Part shown: positions 1 to 8,440 of the stretch, in pieces | Numbering within the stretch: the stretch's first letter is position 1 | Layout of the letters: each line of letters opens with the position of its first letter | Notes under the pieces: generated by a model | What the model saw: the letters and a program-made list of their open reading frames with translations, nothing else | What the model was told of the DNA's origin: nothing | Databases searched by the model: none | Assembly (NCBI RefSeq): GCF_030704685.1 | Contig: NZ_JAUZDX010000017.1 | Span: forward strand, 1 to 64,000 | Reading direction: 5' to 3' | DNA from: Acidovorax sp. A1169 | Lineage (GTDB): Bacteria > Pseudomonadota > Gammaproteobacteria > Burkholderiales > Burkholderiaceae_C | DNA: 64,000 nt | Made by a program: the position numbers and the translations under genes

Positions 1-34
1 ATCATGGTGGGGGTCCTTGGTGTTCCAGATGGTG

Positions 35-754
35 TCAATGCGTGCCCAGGTAGGCGGCCTTGACCTTGGGGTTGTTGAGCAGCTCCACGCCTGAGCCCTC
101 GAGCGTGATGAGGCCGGTTTCGAGCACGTAGGCGCGGTCGGCCACGCCCAGGGCCTGCTTGGCCATCTGCTCGACGAGCAGGATGGTCAGGCCGGCATCG
201 CGCAGCTGGCGGATAGCGTCGAAGATGTCCTTGATGATCAGTGGCGCCAGGCCCAGCGAGGGCTCGTCGAGCAGCAGCAGGCGCGGCCCGCTCATCAGGG
301 CGCGGGCAATTGCCAGCATCTGCTGCTCGCCGCCCGACAGCGTGCCGGCCAGCTGGTGCTCGCGCTCCTTGAGGCGTGGAAAGCGCACGAACTCGCGCTG
401 GATCGAGGCCTCCAGCGCCGCAGCGCCCTCGGCCCTGCGCGAGTAGGCGCCCAGCATCAGGTTCTCGCGCACCGTCTGGTCGGCGAACACGCCGCGCCCC
501 TCGGGCGACATGGCCACGCCCAGGCCCACGCGCTGGTGAGCGGGCACCTGGGTGCAGTCCTTGCCGTCCACGAGGATGCGGCCCTCGCCCACGGGCTCCA
601 GGCCGCAGATGCTCTTGAGCAGCGTGCTCTTGCCCGCGCCGTTGGCGCCGATGATGGTGACCACCTCGCCTTGGCGCACTTCCAGGCTCACGCCCTTGAC
701 CGCCTCGATGGCGCCGTAGGACACCTTGACGGATTCGATTTTCAACATGCTCAT
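35..754 (-). CDS. livF: Branched-chain amino acid-type ABC transporter ATPase LivF
   Basis: This is one of the two cytoplasmic ATPases of a HAAT-family (Liv-type) importer, 239 residues, the usual LivF length. Walker A GANGAGKST lies at residues 36-44, the signature LSGGEQQ at 139-145 and Walker B LLLLDEP at 159-165. The switch position reads VEQ rather than VEH, which is typical of LivF. The start at 754 (MSMLKIE) lies 9 bp after the LivM-LivG fusion stop; ATG at 748 is an alternative. It is the last complete gene of the operon running down from 7404. Just beyond its stop, an ATG on the same strand at position 5, preceded by AAGGA, may begin a further operon gene outside the window. The substrate is probably not an amino acid, judging from the dehydrogenase genes upstream (inference). 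Confidence 0.93.
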   Translation of the reverse strand: MSMLKIESVKVSYGAIEAVKGVSLEVRQGEVVTIIGANGAGKSTLLKSICGLEPVGEGRILVDGKDCTQVPAHQRVGLGVAMSPEGRGVFADQTVRENLMLGAYSRRAEGAAALEASIQREFVRFPRLKEREHQLAGTLSGGEQQMLAIARALMSGPRLLLLDEPSLGLAPLIIKDIFDAIRQLRDAGLTILLVEQMAKQALGVADRAYVLETGLITLEGSGVELLNNPKVKAAYLGTH

Positions 755-763
755 GCTCTCGGT

Positions 764-2536
764 TCAGGTGGCGGCCACGGCGTCGTCGTCAACGCCCAGG
801 TATGCGGCGATGACACGCGGGTTGGCCTGCACCTCGGCGGGCTTGCCCTCGGCGATCTTGATTCCGTAGTCCAGCACGATCACGTGGTCCGAGATCGACA
901 TCACCAGGTCCATGTGGTGCTCCACCATCAGGATGCTCACGCCGCACTTGCCGATGCGCACCAGCAGCTGGCCCAGCTCGGCCGTCTCCTGCGGGTTCAG
1001 GCCGGCGGCGGGCTCGTCGAGCAGCAGCAGTTGCGGCTCGGTGGCCAGGGCGCGCGCCAGCTCCACGCGGCGCTGCAGGCCGTAGGGCAGGCTGCCGGCG
1101 GGCTGGTGTGCCAGGTGCGACAGGCCAACCAGGTCCAGCAGCTGGATGGAGCGCTCGCGCGTGGCCACCTCCTGGCGGCGCGCCTGGGGCAGCGACAGCA
1201 GCGAGGAGAAGAAGCCGTTGCTCATGCGGCTGTGCCGCCCCAGCATCACGTTGTCCAGCACCGAGAGGTCGGCGAACAGGCGCAGGTTCTGGAAGGTGCG
1301 GCCCATGCCCAGACAGCAGATGGTGTGCACCTGGCGGCCCACGATCTCCTGGCCCAGGAAGCGGATGGAACCCCGGTCGGGATCGACCACGCCGGTGAGC
1401 ATGTTGATCATGGTGCTCTTGCCCGCGCCATTGGGCCCGATCAGCGCGTGGATGTGGCCGCGCTGCAGGCGGAACGACACGTCCTGTGCGGGCTTGACGC
1501 CACCGTAGGACTTGCTCACGCCCTGCACCACCAATAGCTCGCCGCTACCGTCGGGCCCGATGCGCGTGGGCGCGGCGCTGCCACCGGCCACCAGGCCGGC
1601 TTTCTTCGCCTTCTGGAACCACTGGGACACCAGGCCCATGATGCCGCCGGGCATCACGTACAGCGCGAACAGCAGCAAGAAGCCGTAGAGGAAATGCTGG
1701 GCCGAGGGCCAGCGCGCCAGCAGCGCATCCACCAGCGTGAGGATCACCGTGCCCACCAGCGGGCCGTACATGGAGCCCGCGCCGCCGAACAGCACCAGCA
1801 GCAGGATGAAGATCGACAGGTGAAAGGTGATGAAGTCGGAGTTGATGTACTGGTTCTGCTGCGCCACCAGGGCGCCTGCGATGCCGCAGGTGACGGCCGC
1901 GACCACGAAGGCGATGACCTTGGCGCGGTACACGCGCACGCCCACCGAGGAGGATGCGATTTCGTCGGCCTGCAGCGACAGCAGGGCGCGGCCGAAGCGG
2001 CTGCAGATCAGATTGCGCAGCAGCAGGTGGGCCGCCGCACACAGCACGATGCCGAACCACGCCCACTGCACGGACGTGAAGGGCTGGCCATTCCAGGTCA
2101 GCGGCTTGATGCCGTAGATGCCCTGGGCGCCGCCGAAGACGTCGGTCCATTCGCCCACCAGCTTTTCCACCACGATGCCAAAGGCCAGCGTGACCATGGC
2201 GAGGTACGGCCCCTTCACGCGCAGCGAGGGCAGCGCGATCAGCACGCCGCATACGCCCGAGATGCCGGCGGCCAGCACCAGCGCCAGCCAGGGGCTCATC
2301 TCGGTGCGCGTGGTGAGCAGGGCTGCCGCATAGGCGCCCGCTGCGAACAGGCCGGCCTGGCCCAGCGACTTCTGGCCAGCGTAGCCCACCAGCACGTTCA
2401 TGCCGGCGGCGCACAGGTAGTACACGCACATCATGAACACGATGCGCAGGTAGTAGTCGTTGTTGAACAGCGCCGTGGCGCCGATCAGCACTGCGGCCAC
2501 CAGGGCCACGCCCACGAAGTGACGGCCCTGCTTCAT
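764..2536 (-). CDS. Fused LivM permease - LivG ATPase of Liv-type ABC importer
   Basis: This 590-residue protein joins two normally separate subunits. Residues 1-310 form a multi-spanning LivM permease, with the family signature around GYAGQKSLGQAGLF at 51-64. After a short linker (about 311-333), residues 334-590 form a complete LivG ATPase with Walker A GPNGAGKST at 367-375, LivG-type signature LPYGLQRR at 483-490, Walker B LLLLDEP at 503-509 and the switch VEH ending at H540. The start at 2536 overlaps the LivH stop as ATGA. The open frame continues upstream to 3487, but that part is an antisense shadow of LivH. LivM-LivG fusions are known in some Burkholderiales, so the continuous frame is probably genuine and not an error. 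Confidence 0.9.
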   Translation of the reverse strand: MKQGRHFVGVALVAAVLIGATALFNNDYYLRIVFMMCVYYLCAAGMNVLVGYAGQKSLGQAGLFAAGAYAAALLTTRTEMSPWLALVLAAGISGVCGVLIALPSLRVKGPYLAMVTLAFGIVVEKLVGEWTDVFGGAQGIYGIKPLTWNGQPFTSVQWAWFGIVLCAAAHLLLRNLICSRFGRALLSLQADEIASSSVGVRVYRAKVIAFVVAAVTCGIAGALVAQQNQYINSDFITFHLSIFILLLVLFGGAGSMYGPLVGTVILTLVDALLARWPSAQHFLYGFLLLFALYVMPGGIMGLVSQWFQKAKKAGLVAGGSAAPTRIGPDGSGELLVVQGVSKSYGGVKPAQDVSFRLQRGHIHALIGPNGAGKSTMINMLTGVVDPDRGSIRFLGQEIVGRQVHTICCLGMGRTFQNLRLFADLSVLDNVMLGRHSRMSNGFFSSLLSLPQARRQEVATRERSIQLLDLVGLSHLAHQPAGSLPYGLQRRVELARALATEPQLLLLDEPAAGLNPQETAELGQLLVRIGKCGVSILMVEHHMDLVMSISDHVIVLDYGIKIAEGKPAEVQANPRVIAAYLGVDDDAVAAT

Positions 2537-3456
2537 ACCTTCTCCACCATCTTCTTGCCGAACAGGCCCGTGGGACGGAAGGCCAGCACCAGGATCACCA
2601 GCGCGAACACCGCCACCTCGCGCCACTGCGCCTGCCAGAGGTTGACCATGGACTCGAACACGCCGAGCACGAAGCCGCCGATCACGCAGCCGCGCGGGTT
2701 GCTCAGGCCGCCGATCATGGCGCCCGAGAAGCCCTTGAGCCCCACGGTGAGCCCCATGAACAGCGATGCCTGGGCGATGGGCGCGAGCAGAAAACCCGAC
2801 AACCCGGCCAGCGCCGAGCTGACGACGAAGGCGCCGATCATCACCGCATTGGTGTTGATCCCCATGAGGCTGGCCACGCTGCCATTGGCGGCCACGGCGC
2901 GCATGGCCTTGCCGACCATGGTGTGGTTCATCACCCGGTCGAACACCAGCATGATGGCCACGGTGACACCCAGCGTGAGCAATTCCTGAGGGCGCACGCC
3001 CACGCCCATGAAACGAATCACTGCATCCCCCACCGGTGCGGGCACCACCACGGGCTTGGGGCCCCAGATGGCCAGGCCGATGCTCTGCAGGATGACACCG
3101 AAGCCCAGCGTGCTCATCACCCAGGCCATGCCGGGCCGCCCGGCAAAGGGTCGCACGCCGATGGCGTACAGCAGCCAGCCCAGCAGGCCCATGGCACCCA
3201 GGGCCGCCACCAGGGCCAGCAACTGTGCGCCGGCACCGGGAATGGCATCGCCGAAGGTGGTGGAGCTCACCGGCTTGCCCAGCACCAGGAAGAGTGCGCT
3301 CATGCCGATGAAGGCGCCCGCCGAGACAAACTCCCCGTGCGAGAAATTGAGGGTCTTGGTGGTCGTGAATGTGATGCTGAACCCCAGCGCCACCAGCGCG
3401 TAGGCACCGCCTACCGCCAGCCCGCTGATGATCGCCTGCAAGAGCGCTTCTGTCAT
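2533..3456 (-). CDS. livH: Liv-type ABC importer permease LivH
   Basis: Inner-membrane permease of the importer, 307 residues, standard for LivH. It begins with the familiar family opening (GLAVGGAYALVALG near residues 14-27) and continues as about eight hydrophobic segments. The stop overlaps the start of the LivM-LivG fusion by four bases (ATGA), implying translational coupling. A clear Shine-Dalgarno sequence (GAGGAAC) precedes the start at 3456. A 100-bp gap with a stable hairpin separates it from the solute-binding protein gene upstream. It should pair with the LivM half of the fusion to form the translocation pore. Confidence 0.93.
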   Translation of the reverse strand: MTEALLQAIISGLAVGGAYALVALGFSITFTTTKTLNFSHGEFVSAGAFIGMSALFLVLGKPVSSTTFGDAIPGAGAQLLALVAALGAMGLLGWLLYAIGVRPFAGRPGMAWVMSTLGFGVILQSIGLAIWGPKPVVVPAPVGDAVIRFMGVGVRPQELLTLGVTVAIMLVFDRVMNHTMVGKAMRAVAANGSVASLMGINTNAVMIGAFVVSSALAGLSGFLLAPIAQASLFMGLTVGLKGFSGAMIGGLSNPRGCVIGGFVLGVFESMVNLWQAQWREVAVFALVILVLAFRPTGLFGKKMVEKV

Positions 3457-3468
3457 GTTCTGTTCCTC

Positions 3469-3508
3469 GGCCGGGCGCTATGGACACGGATGTCCGTCAC
3501 GCCCGGCC
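3469..3508 (-). other. Intercistronic nested hairpin between binding protein and permease
   Basis: Arms GGCCGGGCG (3469-3477) and CGCCCGGCC (3500-3508) form a perfect 9-bp stem. A second stem, GGACA/TGTCC, is nested inside (3482-3486 and 3491-3495). No U-run follows on the minus strand, so this is unlikely to be a simple terminator. Its position just after the binding-protein gene fits an mRNA-stabilising or processing hairpin that raises binding-protein yield over permease yield; this role is inferred. Confidence 0.5.
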
Positions 3509-3556
3509 GTTGTTGTCGTCGTCGTGCGTCGTTTCGATGAAGGCCGTGAGACCGGC

Positions 3557-4756
3557 TTACTGCTTGAAGTCGGCCGGCGTCAGCGAGCCGATCAGCGCAT
3601 CGGTGTAGGGCAGCAGCTTGCCGTCCTTCCAGCGGATCCAGACCAAGTCCTTGGCGGTCAGTGCGTCGTGGTTGGTCTTGGTGAAGGGCTTGTCGTAGGC
3701 CTTGAGCACGCCCTGCACGGGGGTCTTGAGGTCTTCGAGCGCCAGACGCACGGCCGAGCCTTCGGTGGTCTTGGCCTGCTTGACGGCCTCGGCGTACAGC
3801 AGCACCGAGTCGTAGCCATGCAGCGCGAACGAGAACGAGCCGGGCGCCTTGAGCTTGGCACCGATGCGGTCGAACAGCTTTTGCTGCGCAGGGGTGCGCG
3901 TCTCGCTCACGGTGCGCATGAACAGCGGCTTTTCGGCCAGGGCCTTGCCGGCCGCGTCGTAGAAGGTGATGTTGTCTGCGGCCCAGGAGGTCAGCGTGAG
4001 CGGGAAGTAGTTGAGTTTTTCCATGCTGCGCACCAGTTGGGCAATCGGCGTGCCCTGGGCCCAGACGACCACAGTGTCCACGCCGGCGGCCTTCATCTTG
4101 CTCAGCTGCGAGGTCATGTCCGTGTCGCCCACGCCGAAACGCTCGGTGGCAGCGGCCTTGATGCCCTGCACCTCGGCGATCTCCTGCATGTCCTTCAAGC
4201 CGCCCTGGCCGTAGCCCGTGGTCTCGGCCATCAGACCCACCACCTTCGAGGTGGCGGAGTTCTTCTTGACGTAGGCCATGAGGGCAGCGACCTGCTCGCG
4301 GTCCACCATGGAGACGCGGAACATGTAGTTGTCGGCCCCAGGGCTCATGGGCTTGGTGATGTCGGTGCCCGAGCCCACGTTGCCCAGCACGGGGATCTTC
4401 TTCTGGTTGGCGATGTGCTTCCAGGCCATGGCGTTGCCCGAGTTGGTGGGGCCGAACACGGCAACCACCTTCTCGTTGTCGATCAGCTCGCTCATGTTCT
4501 GGATGGACTTGGGCGGTGCCGAGACGTCATCGCGCGTGGTGAGCGTGAGCTTGCGACCCAGCACGCCACCTGCGGCGTTGATGTCGGCGATGGCCGCTTC
4601 CATGCCGATCACGGCAGCCTGGCCGCTCTGGGCCGAGGGCGAGGCGGAAAGATCGCCGTTGTAGCCGAGCTTGATGTCCTGGGCGGACACGCCGGTCGAG
4701 ATCGCAGTGACGGCGGCTGCGGCCAGCAGGCCTGCGCAAAGGCGTTTGAGTTGCAT
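3557..4756 (-). CDS. Periplasmic solute-binding protein of Liv-type importer
   Basis: This 399-residue protein has a classic signal peptide (MQLKRLCAGLL..., likely cleaved after VSA near residue 25). The mature part is a type-1 periplasmic binding protein of the LivK/Leu-Ile-Val family, with the usual IKLGYNGDLS opening and GVLGRKL segment. The start at 4756 follows AAGGAGACAACACC, a strong ribosome-binding site. The open frame extends further upstream, but that part overlaps the SDR gene. It should capture the substrate in the periplasm and deliver it to LivH/LivM-LivG/LivF. The ligand is unknown. Its place between an SDR gene and the permease genes suggests the ligand is the substrate of the dehydrogenases. 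Confidence 0.92.
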   Translation of the reverse strand: MQLKRLCAGLLAAAAVTAISTGVSAQDIKLGYNGDLSASPSAQSGQAAVIGMEAAIADINAAGGVLGRKLTLTTRDDVSAPPKSIQNMSELIDNEKVVAVFGPTNSGNAMAWKHIANQKKIPVLGNVGSGTDITKPMSPGADNYMFRVSMVDREQVAALMAYVKKNSATSKVVGLMAETTGYGQGGLKDMQEIAEVQGIKAAATERFGVGDTDMTSQLSKMKAAGVDTVVVWAQGTPIAQLVRSMEKLNYFPLTLTSWAADNITFYDAAGKALAEKPLFMRTVSETRTPAQQKLFDRIGAKLKAPGSFSFALHGYDSVLLYAEAVKQAKTTEGSAVRLALEDLKTPVQGVLKAYDKPFTKTNHDALTAKDLVWIRWKDGKLLPYTDALIGSLTPADFKQ

Positions 4757-4827
4757 GGTGTTGTCTCCTTCTTTATGGTTGAAAGCTGCCTCGCACCCAT
4801 TGCCGGGCCGGGCCGGGGGGAACTCGG

Positions 4828-5604
4828 TCAGACGGCGAGGAAGCCGCCGTCCACGGGCAGCGTGATGCCCGTGACATAGCGCGACATGTCGGACGCGAGG
4901 AAGATCACCGGGCCGACGAGGTCCTCGGTCTCCCCCACGCGGCCCATGGGGATGCGGGTCATGAACGATTCGAGCCGCTCGGGGTTCTCGCGCGTGGCGG
5001 CGGTCATGGGCGTGGCGATGACGCCGGGCGCCAGCGCATTCACGCGCACTCCCTTGGGGGCTTGTTCGGCCGCGAGCGACTGCGTGAACATCTTGATCGC
5101 ACCCTTGGAGGGCGAGTAGCCCAGGCTGCCGCCCTGGCCGGCATAGGCGGCGATGGAGGCGATGTTGATGATGGAGCCCCGGGTGGACTGGATGGCCGGC
5201 AGCCAGGCCAGGCTCACATTGAAGGTGCCGTGCACGTTGACATCGATGGTCTTCTTCCAGTTGGCGGCGGCGCGTTCGCTGCCCGTGCCTTCGCGAATGA
5301 TGATGCCGGCGTTGTTCACCAGGATGTCGATGGCACCCACCTCGCTGCCCACCTGCGCGGCCAGCGCGTTGCAAGCCTCTGGCACGGTCACGTCCAGCGT
5401 GTAGGCGAAGGCGTCGCCGCCTTCGGCCTTGACCAGGCGTGCCGTTTCCTTCACGGCTGCCGTGTTCATGTCGGTCACCACCACGCGTGCGCCGGCCTGG
5501 GCCAGGCCCAGCGCGATCGCGCGGCCATTGCCCTGACCAGCGCCCGTGACCAGCGCCAGCCGTCCGCTCAGCAGGCGCGGGGCCACTGTTTCTGGATACA
5601 CCAT
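4828..5604 (-). CDS. Short-chain dehydrogenase/reductase (SDR, classical type)
   Basis: A 258-residue cytoplasmic NAD(P)-dependent oxidoreductase. It has the cofactor motif TGAGQGNG at residues 20-27, NNAG at 97-100, catalytic Ser near 150, and YxxxK as Y163-S-P-S-K167. The length is normal for classical SDRs (about 250). It lies between the flavoprotein dehydrogenase gene (39 bp upstream) and the binding-protein gene (71 bp downstream), all on the same strand. The pairing suggests successive oxidations of one imported compound, for example an alcohol to ketone step beside a C-C desaturation. The substrate cannot be read from sequence. Confidence 0.9.
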   Translation of the reverse strand: MVYPETVAPRLLSGRLALVTGAGQGNGRAIALGLAQAGARVVVTDMNTAAVKETARLVKAEGGDAFAYTLDVTVPEACNALAAQVGSEVGAIDILVNNAGIIIREGTGSERAAANWKKTIDVNVHGTFNVSLAWLPAIQSTRGSIINIASIAAYAGQGGSLGYSPSKGAIKMFTQSLAAEQAPKGVRVNALAPGVIATPMTAATRENPERLESFMTRIPMGRVGETEDLVGPVIFLASDMSRYVTGITLPVDGGFLAV

Positions 5605-5643
5605 ATGTCTGCTCCTTCTTCTCTGGTCTTTTTGGGGGCGGGC

Positions 5644-7404
5644 TCAGGCCGTGCGGGCCACGGGCACGGCAGCTCGGTCCTGCAGCGTCACCGATTCACG
5701 CACCGGCACCAGGGCCTGCGCCAGTTCCATCCCAGCCACGTAGCCGAAGGTGAGCGCCGGGCCCAGGGTGATTCCGGCACCGGGGTAGTTGCCGCCCATG
5801 ATGCTGGCCGCGTCATTGCCCACGGCGTACAGGCCCTTGATCGGCTGGCCTGCGGCGTTGAGCACGCGGGTCCTGTCGTCGGTCTGCAGGCCGGCAAAGG
5901 TGCCGATATCGCCGATCACGAGCCTGATCGCGTAGTACGGCCCGTTCTCCAGCGGGGCCAGGCAGGGGTTGGGGGTGACCAGCGCATCCCCCTGGTAGCG
6001 GTTGTAGGCCTTGCTGCCCTTGCCGAACGCCGGGTCTTCGCCACGGCGCGCGGCGTCGTTGAATGCGCTGACGGTGGCCTCCAGCACCGACGGCTCCACA
6101 CCGATGCGTGCTGCCAACTCGGCCACGGTATCGCCGCTTTGCAGGTAGCCGCTGCGCAGGTGGCGCCCGATGGGCAGCGGTGCGGGGGCCACGCAGCCCA
6201 GGCCGTAGGCGCGCAGCGCCTTGTGGTCGCACAGCAGCCAGGCGGAGACTTCCTTCTCGCCCTGGCAGGCGGAGACCATGGCCTGCACGAAGTCGTGGTA
6301 CGAATTGCCCTCGTTGGCAAAGCGCACGCCCTTGGGCGTCACGGCGATCACGCCGGGCTTGGCGCGGTCGATGAAGTGCGGCATCACGCCCTTGCTGCCA
6401 TCGGCCCGCGTGGTGACCGATGCCGGCACCCAGGCCGCCGCATGGGGGATGGTGCCGTCCACATAGCCGCCCACGGCCTCGGCAAGCTTGAGGCCGTCGC
6501 CGGTGTTGGATGCGGGCGAAGGCGAGTAGTGCTCCTTGCCGGTTGGCGCGTGGGGAAAGAGCTGCTTGCGCCGCTCCACGTCGTGCGGGAACCCGCCACA
6601 CGCCAGAACCACGCCGCGCGTGGCGATCACCTTCACGGTCTTGCCTTCATGCTGCACCAGCGCGCCACTGACGCCGTCGTATTCCACCACCAGTTTCGTG
6701 ACCGGGGAGGACAGCCACACGGGGATGTCCAGGTCCATCGCGGCCTTGGCCAGGCGGCCGGCCAGGGCGTTGCCGTTGGTCAGCGTCATGCCGCGGCCGT
6801 TGCCCATCACATCCATGGCGTGCTTGCTCAGGCGCCGCACCACGTAGGCGAACGAGGTGGGCGACTTGAAGGCCCGCATGAAGTGCTTGATCTCGGGGCC
6901 CGAGCCCAACATCATCCCGAACACCGTGAGCTCGGGCAGGGGCGGCGCCAGGTGCTTGATGCGCGGGCCGAGTTCGCGGCCATTGAAGGGGCGCGTGACC
7001 ATCGAGCGCCCGCCGGGCTGGCCGCCCGTGGCCTCGGCGTGGTAGTCGGGGAACACGGCGGGCATGTCGAACTGCACGCAGGTGTTCTGGGTGAAGAAGT
7101 CGATGGCCTTGGGGCCGTACTCCAGGAAGGCGTCGACGCGCGCGGCGTCGAAATGGGTGGTGGCCTCGTGCTGCAGGTAGGCGCGGGCGGCACCGGCCGG
7201 CTCTTGAATACCTTGTTCCGTGGCCAGGCGCGTGCCCGGAATCCACAGCCAGCCGCCCGAGCGCGCGGTGGTGCCGCCGAAGCGCGTTTCCTTTTCCACC
7301 ACCAGCACCTTCAGGCCCTGCGATGCCGCCGTGATGGCCGTCGCCATGCCCGAGGCGCCCGTGCCCACCACCAATACATCCACCGAGATGCTGTCCTGCG
7401 TCAT
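5644..7404 (-). CDS. FAD-dependent dehydrogenase, KstD/fumarate reductase flavoprotein family
   Basis: A 586-residue flavoprotein with dinucleotide motif GTGASG at residues 14-19 and the ribose-binding Glu near 37, followed by the GGTTARSGG segment characteristic of this family. Near the C-terminus it keeps the YPGAGITLGPALTFG segment, which corresponds to the YPG...GPAMTFG active-site region of 3-ketosteroid-delta-1-dehydrogenases. The likely reaction is therefore desaturation next to a carbonyl on a cyclic substrate. Steroid specificity should not be assumed, because many such proteins act on other alicyclic or hydroaromatic compounds. It is the first gene of the operon, with a strong promoter 34-61 bp upstream of its start and a divergent IclR regulator. 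Confidence 0.85.
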   Translation of the reverse strand: MTQDSISVDVLVVGTGASGMATAITAASQGLKVLVVEKETRFGGTTARSGGWLWIPGTRLATEQGIQEPAGAARAYLQHEATTHFDAARVDAFLEYGPKAIDFFTQNTCVQFDMPAVFPDYHAEATGGQPGGRSMVTRPFNGRELGPRIKHLAPPLPELTVFGMMLGSGPEIKHFMRAFKSPTSFAYVVRRLSKHAMDVMGNGRGMTLTNGNALAGRLAKAAMDLDIPVWLSSPVTKLVVEYDGVSGALVQHEGKTVKVIATRGVVLACGGFPHDVERRKQLFPHAPTGKEHYSPSPASNTGDGLKLAEAVGGYVDGTIPHAAAWVPASVTTRADGSKGVMPHFIDRAKPGVIAVTPKGVRFANEGNSYHDFVQAMVSACQGEKEVSAWLLCDHKALRAYGLGCVAPAPLPIGRHLRSGYLQSGDTVAELAARIGVEPSVLEATVSAFNDAARRGEDPAFGKGSKAYNRYQGDALVTPNPCLAPLENGPYYAIRLVIGDIGTFAGLQTDDRTRVLNAAGQPIKGLYAVGNDAASIMGGNYPGAGITLGPALTFGYVAGMELAQALVPVRESVTLQDRAAVPVARTA

Positions 7405-7437
7405 GCCTTGTCTCCAACGTTCGAAGTGTTTTGGCGG

Positions 7438-7465
7438 ATTCTATCGAGCGTATGACTATTGTCAA
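7438..7465 (-). promoter_or_regulatory. Sigma-70 promoter of the dehydrogenase/importer operon
   Basis: On the minus strand a perfect -35 TTGACA (7465-7460) is followed, 16 bases later, by TAGAAT (7443-7438), five of six matches to the -10 consensus. The predicted transcript start is near 7431, giving a leader of about 27 bases before the ATG at 7404. This is one of the clearest promoters in the window and drives the six-gene operon down to position 35. Confidence 0.7.
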
Positions 7466-7485
7466 TTGATCCGTTAATATCAAAT
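7464..7485. promoter_or_regulatory. Inverted repeat in the divergent intergenic region, candidate IclR operator
   Basis: AATTGAT (7464-7470) and ATCAAAT (7479-7485) form 7-bp arms with one mismatch, separated by 8 bases. The repeat begins inside the -35 box of the operon promoter and ends just before the earliest possible start of the regulator gene. It could therefore control both directions. Binding by the adjacent IclR protein is inferred from position only. Confidence 0.45.
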
Positions 7486-7531
7486 CATGCGATTCAGTCG
7501 GATGAATCTGTCTATGTCATGGAAAACCCTT

Positions 7532-8362
7532 ATGGATACACTGGCCACCCCCCGTCTGGAACTCCCCATCATGGAAAAAAGTCGCCGTGGCATCCAATCG
7601 ATCGAGATCGGAAGTGCCCTGCTGTTGCAACTCGCCCTGCACGTGCGCCCGCTGGCGCTCAAGGACCTGGCGAAGGCCAGCGGCATGACGGCGGGCAAGG
7701 CGCATCCGTACATGGTGAGTTTTCTGAAGGTGGGCTTCGTCACCCAGACCGAGGCCGGGCACTACGAACTGGGGCCGCTGGCGCTGCAACTGGGCCTGAC
7801 GCGCCTGCAGCGCATGGACCCGGTCAAGGAGGCCTCGCAACTCATCGAGGCGCTGGCCAATGACTCGGGCCAAAGCATTGCGGTGGCCGTCTGGGGCAAC
7901 CTGGGGCCCACCATCGTGCGGCTCGAAGAGCCCATCGAGCCCCTGCACGTGAACCTGCGCACGGGCACCGTGATGTCGCTGACCAATACGGCCACGGGCC
8001 GGCTGTTCGCGGCCTACATGCCGCCCAAGGTGGTGGAGCGCATCCTGAACGATGAACTGCAGCGCCTGGGCACGCGCAAGGACGCCAAGGGCGAACCCGC
8101 CCACGCGGAACTCGACGCCGCCCTGGCCGAGACGCGCAAGCACGGCCTGTCGCGCTCGCTGGGGCAGCCGATTCCCGGCATCGACGCCCTGTGCGCACCG
8201 GTGTTCGACTCGGCCGGTCACCTGGTGCTGGGCATCCTGGCCATGGGCCCATCGGCCAGTTTCGACAGCAGCTGGGATGGCTCGGTGGCCACGCCGCTGC
8301 GCCAGTGCGCGCTTCAGGTCTCGCAACGCATCGGGCGCACCGCGCCGCCAGCCCCGGGCTGA
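7532..8362 (+). CDS. IclR-family transcriptional regulator
   Basis: A DNA-binding regulator of about 276 residues with an N-terminal winged helix-turn-helix (around the segment LKDLAKASGMTAGKAHPYMVSF) and a C-terminal IclR effector domain (ATGRLFAAY segment and onwards). The frame is open from ATG 7487, but that would put translation at or before any transcript start. ATG 7532 has GGAAAA five bases upstream and was chosen; ATG 7571 (MEKSRRGIQ) also fits family starts. It is divergent from the dehydrogenase/SDR/Liv operon and is its probable regulator, sensing the imported compound or a metabolite of it. A hairpin without a U-run follows the stop (8369-8394). Confidence 0.88.
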   Translation: MDTLATPRLELPIMEKSRRGIQSIEIGSALLLQLALHVRPLALKDLAKASGMTAGKAHPYMVSFLKVGFVTQTEAGHYELGPLALQLGLTRLQRMDPVKEASQLIEALANDSGQSIAVAVWGNLGPTIVRLEEPIEPLHVNLRTGTVMSLTNTATGRLFAAYMPPKVVERILNDELQRLGTRKDAKGEPAHAELDAALAETRKHGLSRSLGQPIPGIDALCAPVFDSAGHLVLGILAMGPSASFDSSWDGSVATPLRQCALQVSQRIGRTAPPAPG

Positions 8363-8440
8363 TTCGCGACAGGCACCTGCCCCGCGGGGCCTGTGCACAG
8401 CGTGGGTCAGAATAGCCGCTCCTCCAGACCGGCCCCTTCC

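Noticed and set aside
3..5. Start codon of another operon gene at the window edge
   Set aside because: ATG with AAGGA upstream is visible on the minus strand, but only five bases of the gene are present, too little to annotate.
356..1537. Plus-strand frame of 393 codons opposite livF and livG
   Set aside because: His/Gln/Ala-rich composition typical of an antisense shadow; the minus-strand ABC motifs are decisive.
2537..3487. Upstream extension of the LivM-LivG frame to 907 codons
   Set aside because: It is the wrong frame of livH, which has strong permease homology and an ATGA overlap with ATG 2536.
7466..7483. TTGAT-N8-ATCAA as an FNR box
   Set aside because: FNR requires a 4-base spacer; this repeat fits a regulator operator better.
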